From Solobacterium sp. (GTDB taxonomy: Bacteria; Bacillota_I; Bacilli_A; Erysipelotrichales; Erysipelotrichaceae), in the NCBI GenBank assembly GCA_017433125.1, contig JAFRHT010000048.1, forward strand, positions 1-35,480: DNA of 35,480 bases, written 5' to 3'. Below the pieces are notes generated by a model. It worked only from the letters and a program-made list of their open reading frames with translations, was not told the origin of the DNA and ran no database searches. Position numbers and translations under genes: made by a program. Below are positions 23,715-31,324 of the stretch, in pieces. Position 1 is the first letter of the stretch, and every line of letters begins with the position of its first letter.

Positions 23715-24944
23715 ATGGATCATTACAGACAACTTGAAGCCTTCATCGAAAGTCATCGTGAAGACATGCTTTCCATGTGGGCAGATTTCGTCAATACACC
23801 AAGCCAGGCCCGTAACCGGGATGCCGCCTGGAAGATGGGCGACAAGCTGGTCAGTGTTTTCAAGGAGATGGGCATGGAAGTGGCCGAATACGATGCCGGA
23901 CCGGTCAACAGCCGGACCATCGAAGCCATCTGGAACAAGGATCTGCCGGGTGCGCCGATCCTGTTCAGCGGCCATTATGACACAGTAAACAGTTCCCCGG
24001 TCAAAGACGCAAAGCCTGGCGATCCGGATGAGTTTGACGGTACGCCGCACTTCCGTGTCGACAGCGAAGGCAAAGCCTATGGCCTGGGTGCCCTGGACAT
24101 GAAGGGCGGCATCGTCATTGCCATCTGGGTCACAAAGGCCCTGCAGTCCATCGGCTGGAATGAAAGACCGATCAAGTTCCTGTGGGCCGGTGATGAAGAC
24201 AAGGGCCATGAAGGCGGCAATACACCTGATCTGCTCATGGAACACGCCAAGGGTGCTCTGTGCTGCTTCAACATGGAAACCGGCCGGGTCAACAATGATC
24301 TGTGCATCGGCCGCAAGGGCGGCGGCCAGGCTGATCTTGAGGTCACAGGGGTCGGCGCGCATGCCGGCAACGACTTCCAGAGCGGCCGCAACGCGGTTCT
24401 GGAAATGGCACACAAGGCCATCGAACTGGCAGCCCTTACCAACATCGAACTCGGCACCACCATCTCCCCGGATGTCATTTCCGGCGGCACCGTGCCCAAC
24501 GGCATTCCGGAGAACTGCCATCTGCAGGTTGACGTCCGCTATACCCGTCTGGAAGAAAGAGACCGGGTTGTCGAAGAGATGAAGAAGATCTGCGCTGTTC
24601 CGTTTATCGAAGGCACAACCTGTGCTTTGACTTACAAGGAATTCATGGCGCCGTTTGCCACGACCCCGGAAGGTCTGCGGCTGGCTGACTTCGTCGCGGC
24701 TGTTTCCAGAGATCACGGACTCGGTGACATGGGCCAGATTTTCCTGGGCGGCGGTTCGGACGCGTCCTACATAACTATTGCCGGTGTTCCGACGGTATGC
24801 TCGACCGGCGTGAGAGGCCAGTTCAACCACACCAGCAAGGAATATGCCGAAGTCGAATCCCTGTATGACCGGGCCAAGCTGTTCTGTGCCGTTGTCCTGA
24901 ACATTCAGAAATTCGCCGACGGAAAATACTGTGACGGATATTGA
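23715..24944 (+). CDS. M20-family metallopeptidase (third copy)
   Basis: The protein has 409 residues. The start at 23715 sits five bases after GGAGG; the ATG 12 bases earlier overlaps that site and is rejected. M20 motifs: FSGHYDTVNS, GLGALDMKGG, GDEDKGHEGGN, NMETG, HAGNDFQSGRNAVLEMA, and QFNHTSKEYAEVESL at the end. GDEDKG has Asp where other copies have a second Glu; this metal-ligand position tolerates Asp in some family members. A short insertion after HYDTV (SSPVKDAKPGDPDEFDG) explains the extra length. Probably cytoplasmic hydrolysis of N-acyl amino acids or peptides. The next M20 gene follows after 51 bases on the same strand, so the two are probably co-transcribed. Confidence 0.9.
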   Translation: MDHYRQLEAFIESHREDMLSMWADFVNTPSQARNRDAAWKMGDKLVSVFKEMGMEVAEYDAGPVNSRTIEAIWNKDLPGAPILFSGHYDTVNSSPVKDAKPGDPDEFDGTPHFRVDSEGKAYGLGALDMKGGIVIAIWVTKALQSIGWNERPIKFLWAGDEDKGHEGGNTPDLLMEHAKGALCCFNMETGRVNNDLCIGRKGGGQADLEVTGVGAHAGNDFQSGRNAVLEMAHKAIELAALTNIELGTTISPDVISGGTVPNGIPENCHLQVDVRYTRLEERDRVVEEMKKICAVPFIEGTTCALTYKEFMAPFATTPEGLRLADFVAAVSRDHGLGDMGQIFLGGGSDASYITIAGVPTVCSTGVRGQFNHTSKEYAEVESLYDRAKLFCAVVLNIQKFADGKYCDGY

Positions 24945-24995
24945 GAAACAAATCTGAACAGACAGATTTATAACTGAGTAAAGGAGAAAAAAACT

Positions 24996-26168
24996 ATGGA
25001 TCAGAGAATTGTCGAATTTGTCAAAGCGCATGAAAATGACATTATCAATGACTGGCGCGACCTGGTTAACCTCGAAGGAAGCCTGAGAGAACCGCAGTAC
25101 CTTTATCCGGAAGCCGAGTGGCTGAAGGCGAAGTTCACCGAAGCCGGTGTCAAATGCGAAATCATCTCCACAGCAGACAATTATCCGCCACTGGTCTGCG
25201 GCACCATCGGTGAGAACCGTCCGGGTGTCCCGGTCATCTTTGCCGGCCACTTTGACACTGTCTTCAACAAGGGCACTTACGGTGACAACCCGTTCCGGAT
25301 CGATGAGGACGGCAAGGCCCACGGCCCGGGTGTCCTGGATATGAAGGGCGGCATCATCATCGCTCTCTGGACCATCAAGGCACTGGAATCCATCGGCTAC
25401 AACGACCGGCCGATCCGCGTCTGCTGGTGCTCCGATGAAGAAGGCGGCACTGATCACGGCCCGGTTTCCAAGCTCATCACGGAATGGACCAGCGGCTGCG
25501 TTGCCGGCTTCAACATGGAAACATCCCCGGTTGACTGGAGACTCTGTGTCGGCCGCAAGTACATCTTCAGCGGCAAGGCAGTCTTCCATGGCATCAGCGC
25601 GCACTCCGGCAACAACTACGAAGCCGGCCGCAACGCCATTGTCGAAGCAGCCTACAAGGTCATTGCCATCCAGAACATGAACAACATGGAACTGGGCACC
25701 CACATGAACCCGGCTATTATCGCCGGCGGCCGGATGCCGAACTCCATCCCGGATGAATGCACCCTGACCTTCAGCGGCCGTTTCAAGACCAAGGCTGAAA
25801 TCGAGCGGGTCCGCGGCGAACTGAAGGAACTCTTCAGCAAGACCGAAATCGACGGCTGCTCCATCGAATACACTCTGTCCGATCCGGCCGGCGGCTTCGA
25901 AGCCAGCGACAAGAACATGGCCCTGTGGAGCTTTGTCAACGATGTCTGCAAGGCTGAGGGCTTCCACGAAGTCGGCCATGTCTTCCTGGGCGGCGGTTCT
26001 GACGCCTCCGGCATGGCCGAATCCGGTGTGCCGGTCCTGTGCAGCTGCGGTGTCCGCGGTGAATGGAACCACACTGACCGGGAATACGCGGTTGTCGATT
26101 CGATGTTCGAGCGGGTCAATATGTGGTCCAATGTCGTTCTGCACCTGGACGAATTCAAGCTTGACTGA
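24996..26168 (+). CDS. M20-family metallopeptidase (fourth copy)
   Basis: The protein has 390 residues with FAGHFDTV, GPGVLDMKGG, SDEEGG, NMETS, HSGNNYEAGRNAIVEAA and EWNHTDREYAVVDSMF. It is most like the copy at 4280 (shared FNKG/FKRG loop after HxDTV, PFRIDEDGKAHGPGVLDMKG, and the C-terminal GVRGEWNHTDREYA block). The two tandem copies here therefore correspond to two different sub-lineages: this one pairs with 4280 and the one before it pairs with 19295. This suggests different substrate ranges that are expressed together. AAAGGAGAAAAAAACT precedes the start, and a strong terminator follows the stop. No carrier gene is adjacent to this pair. Confidence 0.9.
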   Translation: MDQRIVEFVKAHENDIINDWRDLVNLEGSLREPQYLYPEAEWLKAKFTEAGVKCEIISTADNYPPLVCGTIGENRPGVPVIFAGHFDTVFNKGTYGDNPFRIDEDGKAHGPGVLDMKGGIIIALWTIKALESIGYNDRPIRVCWCSDEEGGTDHGPVSKLITEWTSGCVAGFNMETSPVDWRLCVGRKYIFSGKAVFHGISAHSGNNYEAGRNAIVEAAYKVIAIQNMNNMELGTHMNPAIIAGGRMPNSIPDECTLTFSGRFKTKAEIERVRGELKELFSKTEIDGCSIEYTLSDPAGGFEASDKNMALWSFVNDVCKAEGFHEVGHVFLGGGSDASGMAESGVPVLCSCGVRGEWNHTDREYAVVDSMFERVNMWSNVVLHLDEFKLD

Positions 26169-26180
26169 ACCTGCTGACAC

Positions 26181-26211
26181 AAAAAGCACTGCATGCCGCA
26201 GTGCTTTTTTT
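26181..26211. terminator. Bidirectional terminator after the tandem M20 genes
   Basis: A stem AGCACTGC / GCAGTGCT with ATGCC loop is flanked by AAAA on the left and TTTTTTT on the right. It serves both the M20 genes and the convergent minus-strand gene, whose stop codon lies at its edge. Confidence 0.9.
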
Positions 26212-26906
26212 CATCCCCTGATCAGGTATTCGATTTCATTGCGCTTTGCCCCGGTCACCTTCATCAGATGCCGGATGATCCGTTCCCGTGATTCTTCGGG
26301 TTTACGTTTATATACATTATTCGTGAAGTAGCGGCCCAGGTACTTCTCCGGCGTGGCGTAGCGGGCAATCCCCCAGCCGTATGTATTGCCCTGGCTGTCT
26401 GTTTCATATTCAAAGTTCGTAGTGATCACATAACACTTCATCTGCAGCTTTGTAATCTGGGTATCAAAACCCTTGCGGGGAATCCACTGGTCTTTCCCGT
26501 TTTCCCGCGGCTTGACATACCCGCCGATGGCCTTGGCTTCCTTGGAGAGAACCGAGGGACGGGCAGCGATGATATTGTACAGATACTCTTCACTTCCAGA
26601 GAGACCTTCGTCTACACGGGCATCATAGTCATAGCCGTCCCGGCGCATGTTGGCAAAATCACAGAACCACTTCCGGCTGATGAATACCGCCTTATTGTGA
26701 AAGAATTTCCCGTAGGCGCACCTGAGTTCACTGATGACCGGTCCTTTCCATTCCCATGGGCCCGGCTGGTCCGAGAACCAGAGCTCCCGTGGGGTATGTT
26801 CCTCAATGGAAAAACCGGCTATTTCATTGGCAAAAAACGGCAGGAAGCCCAGTTCTTCCACTGCCTGTTCCACATCTGCCATGGTGCGGAATACGTAATC
26901 CATCAC
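26211..26906 (-). CDS. AlkZ-related / uncharacterised protein
   Basis: The protein has 231 residues, no membrane segment and no signal peptide. Segments such as LGFLPFFANEIAGFSIEEHT, PGPWEWKGPVI and YGKFFHNKAVFISRKWFCDF recall a group annotated in Bacillota genomes as AlkZ-related proteins, which are linked by name to the DNA-glycosylase YcaQ/AlkZ family. I recall this similarity but cannot confirm it here, and no catalytic motif of the glycosylases can be pointed to. The C-terminal part ESRERIIRHLMKVTGAKRNE looks like a short helical, possibly DNA-binding segment. It is a single gene between convergent M20 genes and the divergent MFS gene. Confidence 0.6.
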   Translation of the reverse strand: MMDYVFRTMADVEQAVEELGFLPFFANEIAGFSIEEHTPRELWFSDQPGPWEWKGPVISELRCAYGKFFHNKAVFISRKWFCDFANMRRDGYDYDARVDEGLSGSEEYLYNIIAARPSVLSKEAKAIGGYVKPRENGKDQWIPRKGFDTQITKLQMKCYVITTNFEYETDSQGNTYGWGIARYATPEKYLGRYFTNNVYKRKPEESRERIIRHLMKVTGAKRNEIEYLIRG

Positions 26907-27012
26907 ACTGTCCCCCTATCCTGGTTCATTATATCCCATGACAGGGTTTTTTCATTAGGCATATACCCTGTTTGGTGGTAAGATTATAACGTTCTTTTAA
27001 TAGGGGGTAATC

Positions 27013-28290
27013 ATGTCCGCATCCAATTCAAATTCCGTCTTCAATATTCCGGCATTCTGGAAAGCCCAGATGCAGGACTGGCGGGTCACCGTTATCCGGA
27101 CTTCTCTGGAACGTCTGGGTTACAAGATGATCCTGCCGTATCTGACACTCTACGTCATCATGCTGGGGGCTACAAAGACACAGTTCGGGTATGTCAACAG
27201 CCTCGGCATGGTCATGGGCGGCCTGCTGGCACCGCTGATCGGTTCCATCATTGACCGCAACGGGCCCAAAAAAGTCTATATCTTCGGTATTCTGGTGCTG
27301 GCCGGCGGCTATCTGGCCCTGGCTGAAGCCCGGATCTGGCAGGTCGCTGCGCTGGGCGTCTTCCTGCATGCCATGGGACAGCGTCTCGGCGGGCAGAGCT
27401 GCTCGACCATCTGCGGCAACTGCCTGGCCAACTGTGACCGGGCCAAGGGCATGCTGGTATGCGAGTCGCTCGCGGCCGGTGTCCTCGGCATGATCGGTCC
27501 GATGATGTCCGGCTGGATCCTGGTCAATCTGATGCACGTGACCGGGGCCCCGACAGATCCGAACACCGTCAGGCCGCTGTTCTATATCGCCCTTGCCTGC
27601 ACGCTTGTTTCCCTGCTGATCGTCGTCTTCCGGCTCTCGTTCAAGAGCTGGGGCACCAGCAAGGCCAAGTCCAATGTCTTCGCTGACGGCGTCGCCATCC
27701 TCAAGGCAGACAAGAACTGCCGCAAGTGGCTGCTGATCTCCGCTGTCGGCGGTATGCCGCTGGCCATGGTCACACCATATGTCCAGGTCTTCGCCGCGGA
27801 AGTCAAGTCCGCTGATGCCGGCACACTGGCTGCCATGGTTACGGCCACAGCCCTGACTTCGGTTCTCTGCGGATATGTCTTCGGCATCATCAGTGACAAG
27901 TATGGCCGCAAGCCGGTGCTGCTGCTGACCATCGTGCTTTATATGGCTGGCCTGGGCATCCTGATCACAACCAAGCGGGTATCGCTGCTGCTGATCGTCG
28001 GCATGCTGCAGGGTTTCCAGGAAATCGGTGCCACCGTTGCCGGTTCCATCGCGCACGAACTTGTTCCGCACCGCATCATGGGCCGCTGGCTCGGTGCCAC
28101 CGCCATGTTCACCCAGCTGTTCAGTGCCGCAATGGCTGCCATGAGCGGACTGATCTATGACAACGTCGGCGGCAAGTGGGTCTTCATCATCTACATCGTC
28201 TGTGAACTGGTCATCCGGATCCCGCTCCTGCTGAGCATGCCGGAAACCCTGACCACCCCGGTCGATGCCGACAAGTTTGCCAATATCTGA
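27013..28290 (+). CDS. Major facilitator superfamily transporter
   Basis: The protein has 425 residues with about 12 membrane segments in two six-helix halves. MFS motif A appears between helices 2 and 3 as GSIIDRNGPKKV and again between helices 8 and 9 as GIISDKYGRKPV, which marks the two repeats. The half-way loop is at about residues 205-235. The substrate cannot be told: many relatives are drug or metabolite exporters. AGGGGGTAATC precedes the start and a strong terminator follows. It is a single-gene transcript divergent from the AlkZ-related gene. Confidence 0.9.
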   Translation: MSASNSNSVFNIPAFWKAQMQDWRVTVIRTSLERLGYKMILPYLTLYVIMLGATKTQFGYVNSLGMVMGGLLAPLIGSIIDRNGPKKVYIFGILVLAGGYLALAEARIWQVAALGVFLHAMGQRLGGQSCSTICGNCLANCDRAKGMLVCESLAAGVLGMIGPMMSGWILVNLMHVTGAPTDPNTVRPLFYIALACTLVSLLIVVFRLSFKSWGTSKAKSNVFADGVAILKADKNCRKWLLISAVGGMPLAMVTPYVQVFAAEVKSADAGTLAAMVTATALTSVLCGYVFGIISDKYGRKPVLLLTIVLYMAGLGILITTKRVSLLLIVGMLQGFQEIGATVAGSIAHELVPHRIMGRWLGATAMFTQLFSAAMAAMSGLIYDNVGGKWVFIIYIVCELVIRIPLLLSMPETLTTPVDADKFANI

Positions 28291-28307
28291 CGGATTGTCT
28301 GCCATAT

Positions 28308-28360
28308 AAAAAACTGTTCCCGCCCCGGCCCTGCCGCAGTAAGGGAACAGTTTTATTTTC
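28308..28360. terminator. Bidirectional terminator between the MFS and NUDIX genes
   Basis: A 12-bp perfect stem (AAAACTGTTCCC / GGGAACAGTTTT) encloses a 21-base G/C-rich loop with A run before and T-rich sequence after. It lies between convergent genes. Confidence 0.88.
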
Positions 28361-28372
28361 TCCGGACAAAGA

Positions 28373-28765
28373 TCAGGCCGCAAATGAAGCCTGGATCTGA
28401 TCCACGATCTGCCGGTCTGCCGGAAGCCAGGTGACATAATCCAGTTCCAGCGGCCGCAGCCAGTGCATGATATCGGAGTCAACCCCTTCCAGGTAACCCT
28501 TTTTCACTTTGCACCAGTATGCGTCCATGATCACATGCTGATCCTGGAAATCGTATTCCACCGTACACAGTTTATCCTGGACTTCTACCATTGTTTCAAA
28601 TTCCTCAACAATGGCTTCCACCAGGCGGGAAGGACCGTATTCACCCTCTTCGTAAATCACCCCAGGGAATTCCCAGCCTTCATCCAAATCCCCGTAACCC
28701 CGCTGGGAAACAAAGATACGGTCATTCCAGCGGATTACGGCACAGCACATTCTTATTGTTTCCAT
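28373..28765 (-). CDS. NUDIX-like hydrolase with degenerate NUDIX box
   Basis: The protein has 130 residues from ATG at 28765, with AGGAGCAGAG upstream; an in-frame GTG 27 bases earlier lacks a good site. The sequence (CCAVIRWNDRIFVSQRGYGD then WEFPGVIYEEGE) fits the MutT/CTP-pyrophosphohydrolase branch, which usually begins V-A-A-V-I-x-x-x-x-x-I-L-x-A-Q-R and has W-E-F-P-G-G-K. Here the usual Gly-Gly-Lys is GVI, and the helix that should read R-E-U-x-E-E-x-G-U reads EAIVEEFETM. The Arg and first Glu are thus lost while the Glu-Glu pair is kept. The metal site may be weakened, or the protein may have another role. The C-terminal LELDYVTWLPADRQIVDQI is normal for the group. Confidence 0.8.
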   Translation of the reverse strand: METIRMCCAVIRWNDRIFVSQRGYGDLDEGWEFPGVIYEEGEYGPSRLVEAIVEEFETMVEVQDKLCTVEYDFQDQHVIMDAYWCKVKKGYLEGVDSDIMHWLRPLELDYVTWLPADRQIVDQIQASFAA

Positions 28766-28806
28766 TCTCTGCTCCTGTCTTTTGTACTCCACCTATTGTA
28801 ACAGAA

Positions 28807-28827
28807 AATCCGGGACAGGCCCGGATT
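28807..28827 (-). terminator. Terminator of the feoAB fusion gene
   Basis: An 8-bp perfect stem (AATCCGGG / CCCGGATT) with ACAGG loop is followed on the minus strand by TTTCTG. It sits 32 bases past the stop codon. Confidence 0.7.
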
Positions 28828-28858
28828 CTCTCTTTCTGTATCAGCCGGGCCAGCCGCA

Positions 28859-31207
28859 TCAAAGACCCAGCAGGATCAGGATAAACCGCATGACAAACGC
28901 GCATATCCAGGCAATAACACACTGGAACACCACCATGAACGCGGCCCACCGGCCGCCCAGTTCCCGCCGCACTGAGGCAACAGCCGCCACACACGGCGTG
29001 TACAGCAGGCAGAAGACCAGCAGCACCGCAACCGCCAGCGGGGTCAGCACCTGGGCCATGGCCGCTTCACTGCCGAACAGGATATTGAGGGTCGAGACTA
29101 CGCTTTCCTTGGCCATGAAACCGGTCAGCAGCGCTGTGGAAATACGCCAGTCACCCAGGCCCAGCGGCTTCAGCACCGGGGCAATGAAACCGGCCAGCAG
29201 TGCCAGAATGCTGTCATGGCTGTCCTGCACCATAGTCAGATGCGGGTCCAGATTCTGCAGGAACCAGATGACAACTGTAGCCACAAAGATAATCGTGAAC
29301 GCCCTGGTCAGAAAATCCTTTGCCTTCTCCCACAGCAGCTGGCCCACGTTGCGGGCACTCGGAAGACGGTAATTCGGCAGTTCCATGACAAACGGTACGG
29401 CTTCCCCGCGGAAGACAAACTGCTTGGACAGCAGGGCTGTCAGAATGCCGACGATGATACCCAGCACATACAGGCCAACCATGATCAGCGCGCCATGCCG
29501 GGGGAAGAACGCTGCGGTAAAGAACGCGTAGATCGGCAGTTTCGCCGAACAGCTCATAAACGGTGCCAGCAGGATTGTCATCCGCCGGTCCCGTTCCGAC
29601 GGCAGTGTGCGGCTGGCCATAACCGCCGGCACTGTGCAGCCGAAACCGATCAGCATCGGCACAATACTCCGGCCGGACAGACCGATTTTCCGCAGCAGCT
29701 TGTCCATCACGAAGGCAATCCGGGCCATATACCCGGTGTCTTCCAGCAGGGACAGGAAGAAGAACAGGGTGACGATGATCGGCAGGAAGCTGAGCACGCT
29801 GCCGACCCCGTTGAAGATGCCGTCAATGACCAGTGACCGAATCATCGCATTGATACCGGCGGCTTCCATTGCTGCCGCGCAGGCTGCTGTCAGATGATCA
29901 ATACCGGCGGCCAGCAGATCCTGCAGCCATGCGCCGATCGTATTGAAAGTCAACCAGAAAACCGCGCCCATGATGAGAATAAACGCAGGGATAGCTGTAT
30001 ACCGGCCGGTCAGGAAGCGGTCAAGTGCTTCCGAGCGGCTCCGCTCCACACTTGTATGCGGCTTGATAACTGTCTGGTCAACTACCCGGCGGATGAAGTC
30101 GAAGCGCATTTCGGCAATAGCTGCCGCGTGATCCAGGCCGCGTTCCTTTTCCATCTGCAGGACAATGTGATCCAGCATCTCCTTTTCATTGGCATCCAAC
30201 TGCAGCTTTTCCAGAATCATGCCATCCCCTTCGATGAGCTTGCCGGCCGCAAACCGCAGCGGTATCCCTGCCTTGACCGCGTGATCCTCAATCAGGTGCA
30301 TGACCCCGTGCAGGCATCTGTGGACAGCGCCGTTATGATCTTCCGCTTCACAGAAGTCCTGTTCCCTGGGACGTTCCTGGTATTTTGCTACATGCACCGC
30401 GTGTTCGATCAGTTCATCTACACCCTGGTTCCTGATGGCCGCGATCGGCACCACCGGCACCCCGAGCATTTCCTCCATCTCGTTGATGCGCACCGAGCCG
30501 CCGTTGTTCTGCACTTCGTCCATCATATTCAGCGCCACAACCATCGGCACCTGCAGTTCAAGAAGCTGCAGGGTCAGATACAGGTTGCGTTCAATATTCG
30601 TCGCGTCAACGATATTGATGATGCCCTTCGGTTTTTCATCCAGGATAAACTGCCGGGATACGATTTCCTCACTGCTGTACGGGGACATCGAGTAGATCCC
30701 GGGCAGATCGGTTACTTCCGTCTCAGGATAGCCCCGGATGACCCCGCTCTTACGGTCCACTGTCACTCCCGGGAAATTACCCACATGCTGGGAGGAACCC
30801 GTCAGTTGATTAAACAGGGTTGTCTTGCCCGAGTTCTGGTTGCCGACCAGGGCAAAGGTCAGTTTCTCCCCTTCCGGCAGCGGATGTTCATCGCGGCGGG
30901 AATGGAATCTGCCGCCTTCCCCGAGGCCCGGATGATCATGGCCGGCTTTCTTCCGGTTTTCATCGTTTTCTTCCGCTTCCGCCATATCCATACTGATTTC
31001 GATTTTTCTGGCATCGTCCAGCCGCAGCGTCAGTTCATACCCGCGCAGCCGGATTTCCATCGGATCTCCCATCGGGGCATACTTCACCAGGGTTACCGTC
31101 GTGCCGGGAATCAGACCCATGTCAAGAAAATGCTGGCGCAGGGCACCGCTTCCGCCGACTGTCATTACAACGGCTGACTGGCCTTCTTTCAGTTCATTCA
31201 GATTCAT
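28859..31207 (-). CDS. feoB: Ferrous iron transporter, FeoA-FeoB fusion
   Basis: The protein has 782 residues from the ATG at 31207 after ACGGAGAACAAAG. Residues 1 to about 80 are a FeoA SH3-like domain (LKEGQSAVVMTVGGSGALRQ, LDMGLIPGTTVTLV). A charged linker with several His residues (about 85-110) follows, then the FeoB G domain with GNQNSGKTT (G1), VTDLPGIYSMSPYSSEE (G3), and NMMDE (G4; NKxD is common elsewhere). The C-terminal two-thirds is the membrane channel with two Gate motifs, including GFGCTVPAVMASRTL. It moves Fe2+ into the cell under GTP control. Fusion of FeoA to FeoB occurs in some anaerobes and removes the need for a separate small gene. No FeoC gene is adjacent. A palindrome lies 17 bases upstream. 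Confidence 0.95.
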   Translation of the reverse strand: MNLNELKEGQSAVVMTVGGSGALRQHFLDMGLIPGTTVTLVKYAPMGDPMEIRLRGYELTLRLDDARKIEISMDMAEAEENDENRKKAGHDHPGLGEGGRFHSRRDEHPLPEGEKLTFALVGNQNSGKTTLFNQLTGSSQHVGNFPGVTVDRKSGVIRGYPETEVTDLPGIYSMSPYSSEEIVSRQFILDEKPKGIINIVDATNIERNLYLTLQLLELQVPMVVALNMMDEVQNNGGSVRINEMEEMLGVPVVPIAAIRNQGVDELIEHAVHVAKYQERPREQDFCEAEDHNGAVHRCLHGVMHLIEDHAVKAGIPLRFAAGKLIEGDGMILEKLQLDANEKEMLDHIVLQMEKERGLDHAAAIAEMRFDFIRRVVDQTVIKPHTSVERSRSEALDRFLTGRYTAIPAFILIMGAVFWLTFNTIGAWLQDLLAAGIDHLTAACAAAMEAAGINAMIRSLVIDGIFNGVGSVLSFLPIIVTLFFFLSLLEDTGYMARIAFVMDKLLRKIGLSGRSIVPMLIGFGCTVPAVMASRTLPSERDRRMTILLAPFMSCSAKLPIYAFFTAAFFPRHGALIMVGLYVLGIIVGILTALLSKQFVFRGEAVPFVMELPNYRLPSARNVGQLLWEKAKDFLTRAFTIIFVATVVIWFLQNLDPHLTMVQDSHDSILALLAGFIAPVLKPLGLGDWRISTALLTGFMAKESVVSTLNILFGSEAAMAQVLTPLAVAVLLVFCLLYTPCVAAVASVRRELGGRWAAFMVVFQCVIAWICAFVMRFILILLGL

Positions 31208-31223
31208 CTTTGTTCTCCGTGCA

Positions 31224-31238
31224 TCTAACAATGTTAGA
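31224..31238. promoter_or_regulatory. Perfect palindrome upstream of feoAB, candidate iron-regulator operator
   Basis: TCTAACAATGTTAGA has 7-bp arms around a single central base. Its distance of 17 bases from the start puts it in the promoter-proximal or leader position typical of a repressor site. The CTAACA/TGTTAG arms faintly recall DtxR/MntR-family half-sites (CTAACC in DtxR) more than a Fur box. The regulator is not in the window. Confidence 0.45.
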
Positions 31239-31277
31239 CGATACAAACAGTATTGTACTATGAATCCGGATAAATGA

Positions 31278-31299
31278 AAGGATGCATTTCCGCATCCTT
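31278..31299 (-). terminator. Possible terminator of the AbgB-like gene
   Basis: An 8-bp stem (AAGGATGC / GCATCCTT) with 6-base loop is followed on the minus strand by TTCATTTA. The T tract is imperfect. Confidence 0.5.
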
Positions 31300-31324
31300 C
31301 CGGGAATTTGTTCCGGGTATTCCG

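Noticed and set aside
23598-26189. Very long minus-strand open frame (about 860 codons) opposite the tandem M20 genes
   Set aside because: It is antisense to two clear M20 proteins, has no recognisable domain, and its length follows from the third-position bias of the real genes. The same holds for the long antisense frames at 271-1389, 5500-6906, 10250-11842, 13707-15521, 20726-22294, 27028-28482 and 29894-31177.
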